Assembly: GCF_000718135.1 (NCBI RefSeq)
Contig: NZ_JOEM01000008.1
Location: 1-64,000 of the forward strand
DNA: 64,000 bases
Source: Streptomyces cyaneofuscatus
GTDB taxonomy: Bacteria > Actinomycetota > Actinomycetes > Streptomycetales > Streptomycetaceae
Reading direction: 5' to 3'
Positions 24,944 to 32,606 of the stretch are shown here, in pieces. A program made the translations under genes and the position numbers. The number at the start of each line of letters is the position of its first letter. Position 1 is the stretch's first letter. The notes beneath the pieces were generated by a model. That model saw nothing but the letters and a program-made list of their open reading frames with translations, did no database searches and was not told where the DNA came from.

Positions 24944-25711
24944 TCAGGCGGCGATGACCGCCGCCCCCACGCGTCCTCCGTCGACGTCCACCACTGTCCC
25001 GTGCACGAAGGCGGCCTCGTCGCTCGCCAGCCAGACGGCGGCGTGGGCGATGGCGTCCGGGGTGCCGATGCGACCGGCCGGGGTGCCCTTCATCATGATC
25101 TCGCCGGGGTGCGCCTCGCCCTCGCCGGCGGGCGGGACGACCACGCCGGGCGCGATGGCGTTCACCCTGACCCCCTGCGGGCCGAACTCCGCGGCCCAGG
25201 CCCGGGTCAGGGTCTCCACCGCACCCTTGGTCGAGCTGTAGAGGGTGCCGACCGGGGTGCCGAGGCGGGCCACCCAGGACCCGAGGTTGATGACGGCCCC
25301 GCCTCCCGCCCGCACCATGGCCGGGGCGATGGCGGCGGTCAGGAAGTAGGGGGCCTTGACGTTCACGGCGTAGACGCGGTCGAACGTCTTCTCGTCGGTG
25401 TCCGGGGTGGTGGAGCCCGGGAAGATGCCCGCGTTGTTGACCAGGATGTCGATGCGGCCGCCCAGCACCCGGGTCGCCTCCTCGGCGAGCCGGTCCGACA
25501 CGGCGGCGCTGCCGTCCAGGTCGGCCGCCACGAAGTCGGCGCGTCCGCCGGCCGCGCGGATCTCCCCCACGACCGCCGAGCCTCGTTCGCCGTTGCGGCC
25601 CGACACGATCACGTGAGCCCCTTCGGCGGCGAACGCCGTGGCGATGGCCCGCCCGATGTTGCTGGTCGAGCCTGTGACCAGCGCGGTCTTCCCTGCAAGT
25701 CGTCCGCCCAT
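24944..25711 (-). CDS. SDR-family oxidoreductase
   Basis: 255 residues, start behind GAGGAGACAGG. Classical short-chain dehydrogenase motifs: TGSTSNIG (13-20), NNAG, and the active-site Y158-x3-K162 in YSSTK. C-terminal DVDGG matches the family end. It ends eight bases from the convergent MerR gene and is divergent from a TetR gene that probably represses it through the repeats at 25826-25886. Substrate unknown. Confidence 0.9.
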   Translation of the reverse strand: MGGRLAGKTALVTGSTSNIGRAIATAFAAEGAHVIVSGRNGERGSAVVGEIRAAGGRADFVAADLDGSAAVSDRLAEEATRVLGGRIDILVNNAGIFPGSTTPDTDEKTFDRVYAVNVKAPYFLTAAIAPAMVRAGGGAVINLGSWVARLGTPVGTLYSSTKGAVETLTRAWAAEFGPQGVRVNAIAPGVVVPPAGEGEAHPGEIMMKGTPAGRIGTPDAIAHAAVWLASDEAAFVHGTVVDVDGGRVGAAVIAA

Positions 25712-25825
25712 GACCTGTCTCCTCCTCGATCTCGTACGCACTCCCGCGAGCGGGCACGTCGTTCTCCCGGCTCCGCGGGCGACCCGGCTGTCGGGGACGC
25801 GCAACCGACTGTGCTCCGATGAAAA

Positions 25826-25886
25826 TGGACCGGCAAGTCCACTCCTGGCGGACGCGTGGCGCGTTTAGACTGGACTCCCCAGTCCA
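25826..25886. promoter_or_regulatory. two TGGACY-N4-AGTCCA operators
   Basis: TGGACCGGCAAGTCCA at 25826-25841 and TGGACTCCCCAGTCCA at 25871-25886 are 16-base inverted repeats of the same type, 45 bases apart. They lie between the divergent SDR and TetR genes. They are the probable TetR sites; the second sits 26 bases upstream of the TetR start. Confidence 0.78.
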
Positions 25887-25911
25887 TTCTTCTTCGAGGG
25901 GGGCGTGACCG

Positions 25912-26535
25912 ATGCCCGAGGCGTCCACAGCGAAGGGGCGCGCCACGCAGGCCCGGATCGTCGAGGGTGCGGCCGAGGTGCTCCGCGAGCAGGGTGTCGC
26001 CTTCACCACCCTCGACGACATCCGCGACCGCACCCGTACGAGCAAGAGCCAGCTCTTCCACTACTTCCCCGGCGGCAAGGACGAACTGCTCCTGGCGGTG
26101 GCCCGGTTCGAGGCGGAGCGCGTACTGGAGGACCAGCAGCCGCATCTGGACTGCCTGGACTCGTGGGAGTCCTGGTACCGGTGGCGGGACGCGGTGGTGG
26201 AGCGGTACGAGCTCCAGAACGATCAGTGCCCGCTGGGGTCGCTGTTCCTCCAGGTCGGCCGTTCGGAGCCGGGGGCGCGGGCGATCGCGGCCGAACTGAT
26301 GCGCCAGTGGCAGGAGCGCATCGCGGAGGGCATCCGTACGCTCCGGGCCCGTGAGCTGATCCCGGCCTCCGTGGACGCCGACCGGAACGCGGCCGCCCTG
26401 CTGGCCGGGATCCAGGGCGGGGTGTCGATCATGATGTCCACCGGCAGCTCGGCCCACCTCAAGGCCGCGCTCGACACCGGGATCGACCAGCTCCGCCACG
26501 CGGCGGCCGGGGCGGGGCAGGCCGAGGTCAAGTAA
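25912..26535 (+). CDS. TetR/AcrR-family regulator
   Basis: 207 residues. HTH in the first 60 residues (FTTLDDIRDRTRTSKSQLFHYFPGGKDELLLAV), then a TetR ligand domain with the PLGSLFLQVG motif found in regulators of short-chain dehydrogenase or quinone-type operons. It is divergent from the SDR gene with two matching operators between. Confidence 0.9.
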   Translation: MPEASTAKGRATQARIVEGAAEVLREQGVAFTTLDDIRDRTRTSKSQLFHYFPGGKDELLLAVARFEAERVLEDQQPHLDCLDSWESWYRWRDAVVERYELQNDQCPLGSLFLQVGRSEPGARAIAAELMRQWQERIAEGIRTLRARELIPASVDADRNAAALLAGIQGGVSIMMSTGSSAHLKAALDTGIDQLRHAAAGAGQAEVK

Positions 26536-26539
26536 CGTA

Positions 26540-26571
26540 CCGGGCCCGGGCCTTGGACGGGCCGGGCCCGG
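26540..26571. terminator. terminator hairpin
   Basis: CCGGGCCCGGGCC and GGGCCGGGCCCGG form a 13-base stem with one mismatch and a six-base loop between the convergent TetR and DUF4430 genes. Confidence 0.65.
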
Positions 26572-26593
26572 CAGCGCCGCGGGCTCCGCAGCC

Positions 26594-27081
26594 CTAGAAG
26601 GCGGTCCAGGTGAAGGCGACCTTGTCTCCTGCGCGCAGCTTGAACTGGCAGCCGCCGACCGGGATCGAGGTGCCGTTGACGGCGATGTTCCAGTAGGCGA
26701 CTCCGCCACCGCTGACGTTCTTTATCGTGTCGACGGAGAAGTCGTCGAACGACGCGTACCAGGTGCCGTCCCAGGTGAAGTGTCTCTTCCGTGCGGCGTC
26801 GTCGAGGGCGGCGGTCGGCGTGGGAACGGCGCTCGGGTTGGCTCCCCCGTTGGTGCCGTCGCAGCGGTGCGTGCCGCCGGTGGCAGTGGTCACGTCATGC
26901 CCCTTGGTCTTGATCTTTCCCTTGAAGAGGCGGCCGTCCGGACCCTTCACGGTGAGCGAGACCTTCACGGGGGCGTTCGTGGATGCCTTGGCCTGCGGCT
27001 GGGCGACAGCGGGTGCGGCGGCGAGAGCGAGGCCGAGTGCGGCCGTGACGACGAGGGGCGGCGGGCGGATGTCAGGTGCAC
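26594..27081 (-). pseudogene. secreted DUF4430-like protein with apparent frameshift in the signal peptide
   Basis: The long frame has a mature part with DUF4430 features: FSVDTIKNVSGGGVAYWNIAVNG, then a C-terminal GDKVAFTWTAF. Two cysteines, one in HRCDG and one in VGGCQF, may pair. A normal signal peptide core (LVVTAALGLALAAAPAVA) is in frame, but no start codon precedes it in that frame. A GTG at 27081 with a GGAAAGG ribosome site lies one frame off; one extra base in the four-base run 27055-27058 would give VHLTSARRPLVVTAALGLAL, a normal secretion signal. So one base seems lost. DUF4430 domains occur in secreted cobalamin-binding-like and adhesion proteins; the role here is unknown. Confidence 0.6.
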
Positions 27082-27426
27082 GAGAGTGCCTTTCCGGTGC
27101 GGGGCGGCCTGCCGTGCCGCACCGGAGCCCGACCGTCCGCGCCGCGTCCGTCCGCGCGTCTCGCGGCGTACGCGCGGCGGACCGGGGCCGCAGGGCTTCG
27201 CACTGCAGACCATGACAGGGGAAGCGGTACACGTCACGCGCCGGGCTGTCCGACTCGCGGCCCGGCGGGCCGCACACGGTTGCAGGTCAGCGCCGGATTC
27301 CCACCGGCTTCCCCCAGTCGCGCACGCATTCAGTTGTCGCTCCGGATCGCCGAAGCCCTCGCATGCTACGGCCAGTCGGCCACGCCCGGCCGGGGATTGG
27401 GACAATACGTCGTCCGTACCAGGCGG
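27082..27426. other. non-coding stretch upstream of the DUF4430 gene
   Basis: About 345 bases between the start of the DUF4430-like gene and the end of the co-directional TetR gene. I see no gene, operator or hairpin that I can support. Confidence 0.4.
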
Positions 27427-28119
27427 TCAGCTGGAGGAAGGCGGGCCGAACCGTTCGGGTGCCAGGGTGGCGAGGAGGGACGTGACCACGAGATCCGTCG
27501 AGGCGGCCATGTCCACGGAGTCCGGCGACAGCAGCCACTGGACCTGGAGGCCGTCCATGACCGCGATGATGGCGTTGGCCGCGTTCCCGGTCGTCTCCGC
27601 GCGGTCGGAGGGGAGTTCGCACGCCTCGCGCAGGGCGTCGGCGACGAAGACCCGCAGTCCGTCGTAGCGGTCGCGGAAGTAGTCCTGGGCCGGGTGGTCG
27701 TCGGTGACGGACTCGGCCGACAGGACCGCGTACAGCCGGACGATCCCCTCGCGCTCGGCGTTGCGGAGCGCGGTGTTCACCAGGTGGCGCAGGAAGTCGA
27801 GCCCTTGGGGGCGGTCCGGGCCGAGCTGTTCGATGTCGGCCCGGTCGCGCAGTTCGAGGACGCTGGTGAGGAGCAGCGCCTTGGAGCGGAAGTAGTGCAG
27901 GACGCCCGCCTGGGTGAGGCCGACCCGGTCCGCGATCTCCGCGAGCGAGGCGTTGTTGTAACCGCGGGCGGCGAAGGTGTCCATGGCGATGGACAGGATG
28001 TCCTGCTGCCGCTGCCGGGCTTCCGGGCTGCGCGGCGTACGGGGCTCGGCCGGACGGCCTGCCGGCCTGCCGACTGACTTCTTGCCCACCGGCTGCTTGC
28101 CCACTGACTGGTTGCTCAC
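27427..28119 (-). CDS. TetR/AcrR-family regulator (likely controls the GH30 gene)
   Basis: 230 residues from GTG. A basic N-terminal extension of about 35 residues with VGK/VGRP repeats precedes the HTH (AMDTFAARGYNNASLAEIADRVGLTQAGVLHYFRSKALLL). The C-terminal ligand domain is of the type seen in regulators of glycosidase genes (LLSPDSVDM). It is divergent from the GH30 gene with overlapping palindromes between. The ribosome site is weak, so the start could be one of the downstream GTG codons. Confidence 0.87.
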   Translation of the reverse strand: MSNQSVGKQPVGKKSVGRPAGRPAEPRTPRSPEARQRQQDILSIAMDTFAARGYNNASLAEIADRVGLTQAGVLHYFRSKALLLTSVLELRDRADIEQLGPDRPQGLDFLRHLVNTALRNAEREGIVRLYAVLSAESVTDDHPAQDYFRDRYDGLRVFVADALREACELPSDRAETTGNAANAIIAVMDGLQVQWLLSPDSVDMAASTDLVVTSLLATLAPERFGPPSSS

Positions 28120-28197
28120 CGGGTCAGCTTAAGCCTGCTCCGGGCGGCGCTCCGGGAGAGATCTCCCCCGGGCGGCAGAACACCGCATCCGACTACT

Positions 28198-28214
28198 TAC
28201 TAACCACTTAGTGG
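28198..28214. promoter_or_regulatory. overlapping palindromes in the TetR/GH30 promoter region
   Basis: ACTAA-N4-TTAGT (28198-28211) and CCACT-T-AGTGG (28204-28214) overlap, 72 bases upstream of the GH30 start. They are a probable operator of the adjacent TetR regulator. Confidence 0.65.
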
Positions 28215-28285
28215 GTGTGGTTTCATGCCGTTGCCCCGCCGATGTCTCCAGGTATCGACGTATCGACCCAAGGAGAGAGCCGCAC

Positions 28286-30184
28286 ATGCCTCATCCCCGC
28301 CCCCTGCGCCTCAGAGCACGCGCGGCAGGCGCCGCGCTCGTCGTGGCCGTCGCCGGACTCGGCCTCAACGCCACCGTCACCACCGCCCAGGCCGCCGACC
28401 CGGTCGCCCAGGTCTGGGTCACCACCACGGACGGCAGCAAGAAGCTCACCGCCGACGGAAGCGTGCCGTTCACCGGCACCCCGCAGGGCGTCGACATCCG
28501 GATCGACGCCAACAGCAAGGGCCAGAAGTTCACCGGCGCGGGCGCCTCCGTGACCGGCGCATCCGCCCACCTCATCCAGAGCCTCCCGCAGGCCCAACGC
28601 ACCTCACTCCTGCGGTCGCTGTTCTCCGCGGAGGGGGACGGCATCGGGCTCAACTACCTGCGCCAGCCCCTGGGCAGCACCGACTTCGACGCGAACTCCA
28701 ACGCGTACACCTACGAGGACACCCGGGGTTCGTTCTCCATCGACCGGGACCGGGACCAGATCATCCCGGTCCTGAAACAGGCCACCGCCATCAACCCCGC
28801 CATCCGGTTCATGGGCTCCCCCTGGTCTCCCCCGGCCTGGATGAAGACCAACAACTCCCTCAACGGGGGCAGCCTGAGGGCCGAGCACTACCAGGCCTAC
28901 GCCGACTACCTGGTCAAGGCGATCCGGGCGTACGGACAGGAGGGCATCACCCTCACCGACCTCACCGCGCAGAACGAGCCCGAGTTCGCCACCAGCTACC
29001 CGTCGATGAGCATGACGGCCACTCAGCAGGCGGACTTCTTCCAGGTCCTGGACCGTACGCTGACCGCCGCCAACCTGCCCACCAACCTGCTGGCGTACGA
29101 CCACAACTGGGACCACCCCAACTACCCGCTCGACGTCTTCGCCCGGACCGGTGGCATCCAGCGGATCATCGGCGCGGCCTTCCACTGCTACGGCGGAGCC
29201 CCGGCGGCGCAGCAGCAGATCGTGAACGCCGGGAAGCGGGTCTTCTTCACCGAGTGCTCCGGCACCGACAGCGCCAACCCCGCCACCACGTTCGGCGACA
29301 CCCTCAAGTGGCACGCCGAGAACCTCGTCGTCCAGAACATGCGCAACGGCGGTGAGACCGTCATCAACTGGAACCTGGCCCTGGACCAGAACGGCGGCCC
29401 CCACCAGGGGCACTGCACCAACCGCTGCAACGGCATCGTGGAGATCGCCGGCGGCCAGGTCACCCGGAACGCCGAGTTCTACGTCCTGGGGCACGTCACC
29501 AAGTTCATCAAGCCGGGCGCGACCCGTATCGGCTCCACCAGCCAGGGCGCCGGGGGTGTGCAGAACGTCGCCTTCCAGAACCCGGACGGCACCCGCGCGG
29601 CCGTCGTCGTCAACACCGCCTCCGCACCCCAGCGGTTCTCGCTGACGGACAACGGGAAGTCGCTCGCGTACACCCTGCCCGCCGGTGCCGTCGCCACCTT
29701 CACCTGGGACGGCAACGGTGGCACGACCGAGCCTCCGGCCGGTTCGATCGACCCCGCAGCCTGGTACCGGGTGCAGAACACCAACAGCGGCGCCTGCCTG
29801 GACGCCGCCGACTGGGGCACCGGTGACGGCACCGCGCTCCAGCAGTGGGCCTGCGGCACCGGGGCCAACCAGGGCTGGCAGTTCCGGCCGACCAGCGGGG
29901 GCCACTACCAGGTGGTGAACCGGCACAACGCGAAGGTCTGGGACGTGGACGGCGGCGCCGGGGCGACCGCCGACGGCACCAAGGTCCACCTCTGGTCGTA
30001 CGTGGGCTCCACCAACCAGCAGTGGCGGCCCGAGCCGCTGGCCACCAACGGGCGGTACCGCTTCGTCGCCCGCCACAGCGGCAAGTGCCTCACCGTCGAC
30101 AACTCCTCCACCGCCGATGGAGCACGGCTCTCCCAGCAGCCGTGCAACGGGGCTGCCGCCCAGTCGTTCGCGCTGACCGGCTGA
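28286..30184 (+). CDS. secreted GH30 glycosidase (endo-beta-1,6-glucanase/glucosylceramidase type) with ricin lectin
   Basis: 632 residues. Signal peptide about 1-36; GH30 domain about 50-485 with KFTGAGASVTGASAHLI, MGSPWSPPAWMKTN, acid/base E231 in TAQNEPEF and nucleophile E323 in FFTECSGT; C-terminal beta-sandwich to about 485; ricin-B lectin about 490-632 with QGW and QQW repeats. Bacterial members with this layout cut beta-1,6-glucan or glucosyl linkages. Start behind AAGGAGAGAG. Together with the GH16 and GH64 genes this suggests attack on fungal beta-1,3/1,6-glucan. Its regulator is probably the divergent TetR protein. Confidence 0.9.
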   Translation: MPHPRPLRLRARAAGAALVVAVAGLGLNATVTTAQAADPVAQVWVTTTDGSKKLTADGSVPFTGTPQGVDIRIDANSKGQKFTGAGASVTGASAHLIQSLPQAQRTSLLRSLFSAEGDGIGLNYLRQPLGSTDFDANSNAYTYEDTRGSFSIDRDRDQIIPVLKQATAINPAIRFMGSPWSPPAWMKTNNSLNGGSLRAEHYQAYADYLVKAIRAYGQEGITLTDLTAQNEPEFATSYPSMSMTATQQADFFQVLDRTLTAANLPTNLLAYDHNWDHPNYPLDVFARTGGIQRIIGAAFHCYGGAPAAQQQIVNAGKRVFFTECSGTDSANPATTFGDTLKWHAENLVVQNMRNGGETVINWNLALDQNGGPHQGHCTNRCNGIVEIAGGQVTRNAEFYVLGHVTKFIKPGATRIGSTSQGAGGVQNVAFQNPDGTRAAVVVNTASAPQRFSLTDNGKSLAYTLPAGAVATFTWDGNGGTTEPPAGSIDPAAWYRVQNTNSGACLDAADWGTGDGTALQQWACGTGANQGWQFRPTSGGHYQVVNRHNAKVWDVDGGAGATADGTKVHLWSYVGSTNQQWRPEPLATNGRYRFVARHSGKCLTVDNSSTADGARLSQQPCNGAAAQSFALTG

Positions 30185-30201
30185 CCGCGCGCATCGCTCA
30201 C

Positions 30202-30233
30202 GTCGGGCCCCGTCGCACGCGGCGGGGCCCGAC
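30202..30233. terminator. terminator hairpin after GH30
   Basis: A perfect 11-base stem GTCGGGCCCCG / CGGGGCCCGAC with a 10-base loop lies between the convergent GH30 and TetR genes. Confidence 0.75.
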
Positions 30234-30244
30234 CGCGTACCGAA

Positions 30245-30916
30245 TCAGCCCCGGATCGCGGTCAGCAGGCGGGCGCAGCGCGCCGCCATGTCCTGCGCCG
30301 ACTGGTCCGGGTGGCTGGTCCACCAGCCGACCAGCGCGCCGACCGTGCCGGTCCACACGTGCTTGAGCGCGTCGGCGTCCAGCGGGTCCTCGTTGCCGTG
30401 CCCGCGCAGGAGGTCCGCCGTTCCGGACGCGGCGAGGTCGTCGATGGTCCGCCGGTGCCGGTGCGCGGCGGCGTGCAGGTCGGTTCCGGGCTTCAGCGTC
30501 CTGTCGTACAGCACGAACCAGGCGCCCCGCTGCTCCTCAAGAACACCGAAAACAGCGCTGAGCACGCGGTGGGGAGTCTCCGCCGCGGGCTTCTCCCCCG
30601 CCGTCAGGCGTCCTCGTGAACGCCCCATCGCCTCCTCGATCGCCGTGACGAGCCGGGGTGCGACGTGCTCCAGGCAGGCGAGGTAGAGGCCGTCCTTCGA
30701 GCCGAAGTACGTGTACAGCATCGGCTTGGTGACGCCGACCCGTCCCGCGATCGCGGCCATCGACGCCGAGGCGTGGCCGTGGCGGCCGAACTCGTCCATG
30801 GCCGCCGCGAGGATCTGCTCCTCACGGCGCGCCCGGGGGACTCCCTTGGTCCCGGCGCCCCGGGCGCCCTTCGCGGGTGGGGTGGCGGCGGACGACGAGG
30901 CTCTTGCCGTGTTCAC
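30245..30916 (-). CDS. TetR/AcrR-family regulator (likely controls the FAD oxidase)
   Basis: 223 residues from GTG. An alanine- and lysine-rich N-terminal extension of about 30 residues is followed by the HTH (AMDEFGRHGHASASMAAIAGRVGVTKPMLYTYFGSKDGLY) and a TetR_C domain. It is divergent from the FAD-binding oxidase gene, with two odd palindromes GGTAAATTACC between. Confidence 0.9.
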   Translation of the reverse strand: MNTARASSSAATPPAKGARGAGTKGVPRARREEQILAAAMDEFGRHGHASASMAAIAGRVGVTKPMLYTYFGSKDGLYLACLEHVAPRLVTAIEEAMGRSRGRLTAGEKPAAETPHRVLSAVFGVLEEQRGAWFVLYDRTLKPGTDLHAAAHRHRRTIDDLAASGTADLLRGHGNEDPLDADALKHVWTGTVGALVGWWTSHPDQSAQDMAARCARLLTAIRG

Positions 30917-30935
30917 GCCTGAGACTATACGTTCC

Positions 30936-30961
30936 GGTAAATTACCCAGAGGTAAATTACC
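30936..30961. promoter_or_regulatory. two GGTAA-A-TTACC operators
   Basis: Identical 11-base palindromes at 30936-30946 and 30951-30961 are 15 bases apart. The second runs directly into the ribosome site (GGAAGG) of the FAD oxidase gene, so a bound repressor would block its expression. Confidence 0.78.
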
Positions 30962-30977
30962 GGAAGGTCATACGTTC

Positions 30978-32606
30978 ATGGCGGACCGCAGCTCTTCCCT
31001 TCCTCCCTCTCCTCCCCGGCGCGACAGCGCCTCCGTCCGCTCCTGGTGGGGCTGGGGCGCCCTCGACCAGGCGCTGCCCGACGCGGAGTGTGTCTCGCTC
31101 GCCGCTCTGGTCCCCGGGGCGGCGGAGTCGGCGCTCCCGGTTCCGTCGATCGCCTCGCTGGCGCTGCCGGCGGTCCGGGTGAGCGCGCCCGCCGCCCTCG
31201 CCCATCTCGTGTCCTCCGCCCCGGCCGACCGGGCGGCCCACACCTACGGCAAGGCCTTCCGGGACGTGGTCCGCGCGCTGTACGGGAACATGGCGGCCGC
31301 GCCGGATCTGGTCGCCCGCCCCCGGGAGGAGCGGGACGTGGTGGAGCTGCTCGACTGGGCCGCCGGGGAGGATGTCGCCGTGGTCCCGTACGGGGCGGGC
31401 AGTTCGGTCGTCGGCGGGGTCGAGTACCGCGCCGGGGAGCATTCCGGTGTCCTCTCCCTGGACCTGTCGGGGTTGGACCGGGTCCTGGAGATCGACCGGG
31501 TCAGCCGCGCCGCGCGGATCCAGGCGGGTGTTCTCGGCCCTGACCTGGAGGCGCAGCTGCGGCCGCACGGGCTGACGCTGCGGCACTTCCCGCAGAGCTT
31601 CGCGTTCTCGACCCTGGGCGGCTGGCTCGCCACCCGTGCCGGCGGCCATTACGCCACCCTCCACACGCACATCGACGACCTGGTCGAATCCCTGCGCGTG
31701 GTCACACCCTCGGGGGTGAGCGAGTCGCTGAGGGTGCCGGGTTCGGGGGCCGGGCCCTCCCCCGACCGGCTGTTCCTCGGCTCGGAGGGCACGCTCGGGA
31801 TCATCACGGAGGCGTGGATGCGGCTCCAGGACCGCCCCTCCCACAAGGCGTCGGCCTCGGTGGTGTTCGAACGGTTCCCCGCCGCGGTGGACGCTGTCCG
31901 GGCCATCGCGCAGTCGGGCCTGTACCCGGCCAACTGCCGCCTGCTCGACCCGGGCGAGGCGGCGCTGTCGGGCGTGGCGGCGGGGGGCGGGAGCGTGCTG
32001 GTACTGGGGGTGGAGTCGGCGTACGGCCCGGTGGAGGGCCGGCTCGCCGAGCTCGTGGCACTGGCCCGGGAGCACGGCGGCTCCCCGGTGGAGGCGGCCT
32101 CCGGTGACGGCGACTCGGCCGCCGGCACCTGGCGTTCGGCGTTCCTGCGGATGCCGTACCTCCGCGACGGGCTGGCCCGGATGAGCGTGATCAGCGAGAC
32201 GTTCGAGACGGCCTGCACCTGGGACCGGTTCCCGGCCCTGTACGAGGCGGTGCACCGGGACGTCGGGGCGGCCGTCCGGAAGGTGACCGGTGCGTCGGGC
32301 CTGATCAACTGCCGGTTCACGCATGTCTATCCGGACGGTCCCGCCCCCTATTTCACGGTGATCGCCCCGGGCCGGCGCGGGGCGGAGGTGGTGATGTGGG
32401 ACGAGATCAAGGCCGCGGCCATGGAGGTGCTCGGCGAGCAGGGGGCGACGGTCACCCATCACCACGCGGTCGGCCGCGACCACCGGCCGGGGTACGACCG
32501 GCAGCGCCCGGAGCCGTTCGCGCTCGCGCTGCGGGCGGCCAAGCAGGCCCTCGACCCTGCCGGGATCCTCAACCCGGGGGTGCTGTTCGAGGCCGCGACG
32601 GCCTGA
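30978..32606 (+). CDS. FAD-binding oxidase, alkyldihydroxyacetonephosphate-synthase-like
   Basis: 542 residues, start ATG behind GGAAGG. FAD_binding_4 domain about 110-290 with VVPYGAGSSVVGG and FPQSFAFSTLGGWLATRAGGH, then the FAD-oxidase C-terminal domain ending in LDPAGILNPGV. The N-terminal WWGWG motif and the GGH segment are typical of AGPS-like flavoproteins. In eukaryotes AGPS makes ether lipids; the bacterial role is unproven. Regulated by the divergent TetR. Its 3' end overlaps the convergent FUSC gene by 38 bases. Confidence 0.87.
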   Translation: MADRSSSLPPSPPRRDSASVRSWWGWGALDQALPDAECVSLAALVPGAAESALPVPSIASLALPAVRVSAPAALAHLVSSAPADRAAHTYGKAFRDVVRALYGNMAAAPDLVARPREERDVVELLDWAAGEDVAVVPYGAGSSVVGGVEYRAGEHSGVLSLDLSGLDRVLEIDRVSRAARIQAGVLGPDLEAQLRPHGLTLRHFPQSFAFSTLGGWLATRAGGHYATLHTHIDDLVESLRVVTPSGVSESLRVPGSGAGPSPDRLFLGSEGTLGIITEAWMRLQDRPSHKASASVVFERFPAAVDAVRAIAQSGLYPANCRLLDPGEAALSGVAAGGGSVLVLGVESAYGPVEGRLAELVALAREHGGSPVEAASGDGDSAAGTWRSAFLRMPYLRDGLARMSVISETFETACTWDRFPALYEAVHRDVGAAVRKVTGASGLINCRFTHVYPDGPAPYFTVIAPGRRGAEVVMWDEIKAAAMEVLGEQGATVTHHHAVGRDHRPGYDRQRPEPFALALRAAKQALDPAGILNPGVLFEAATA

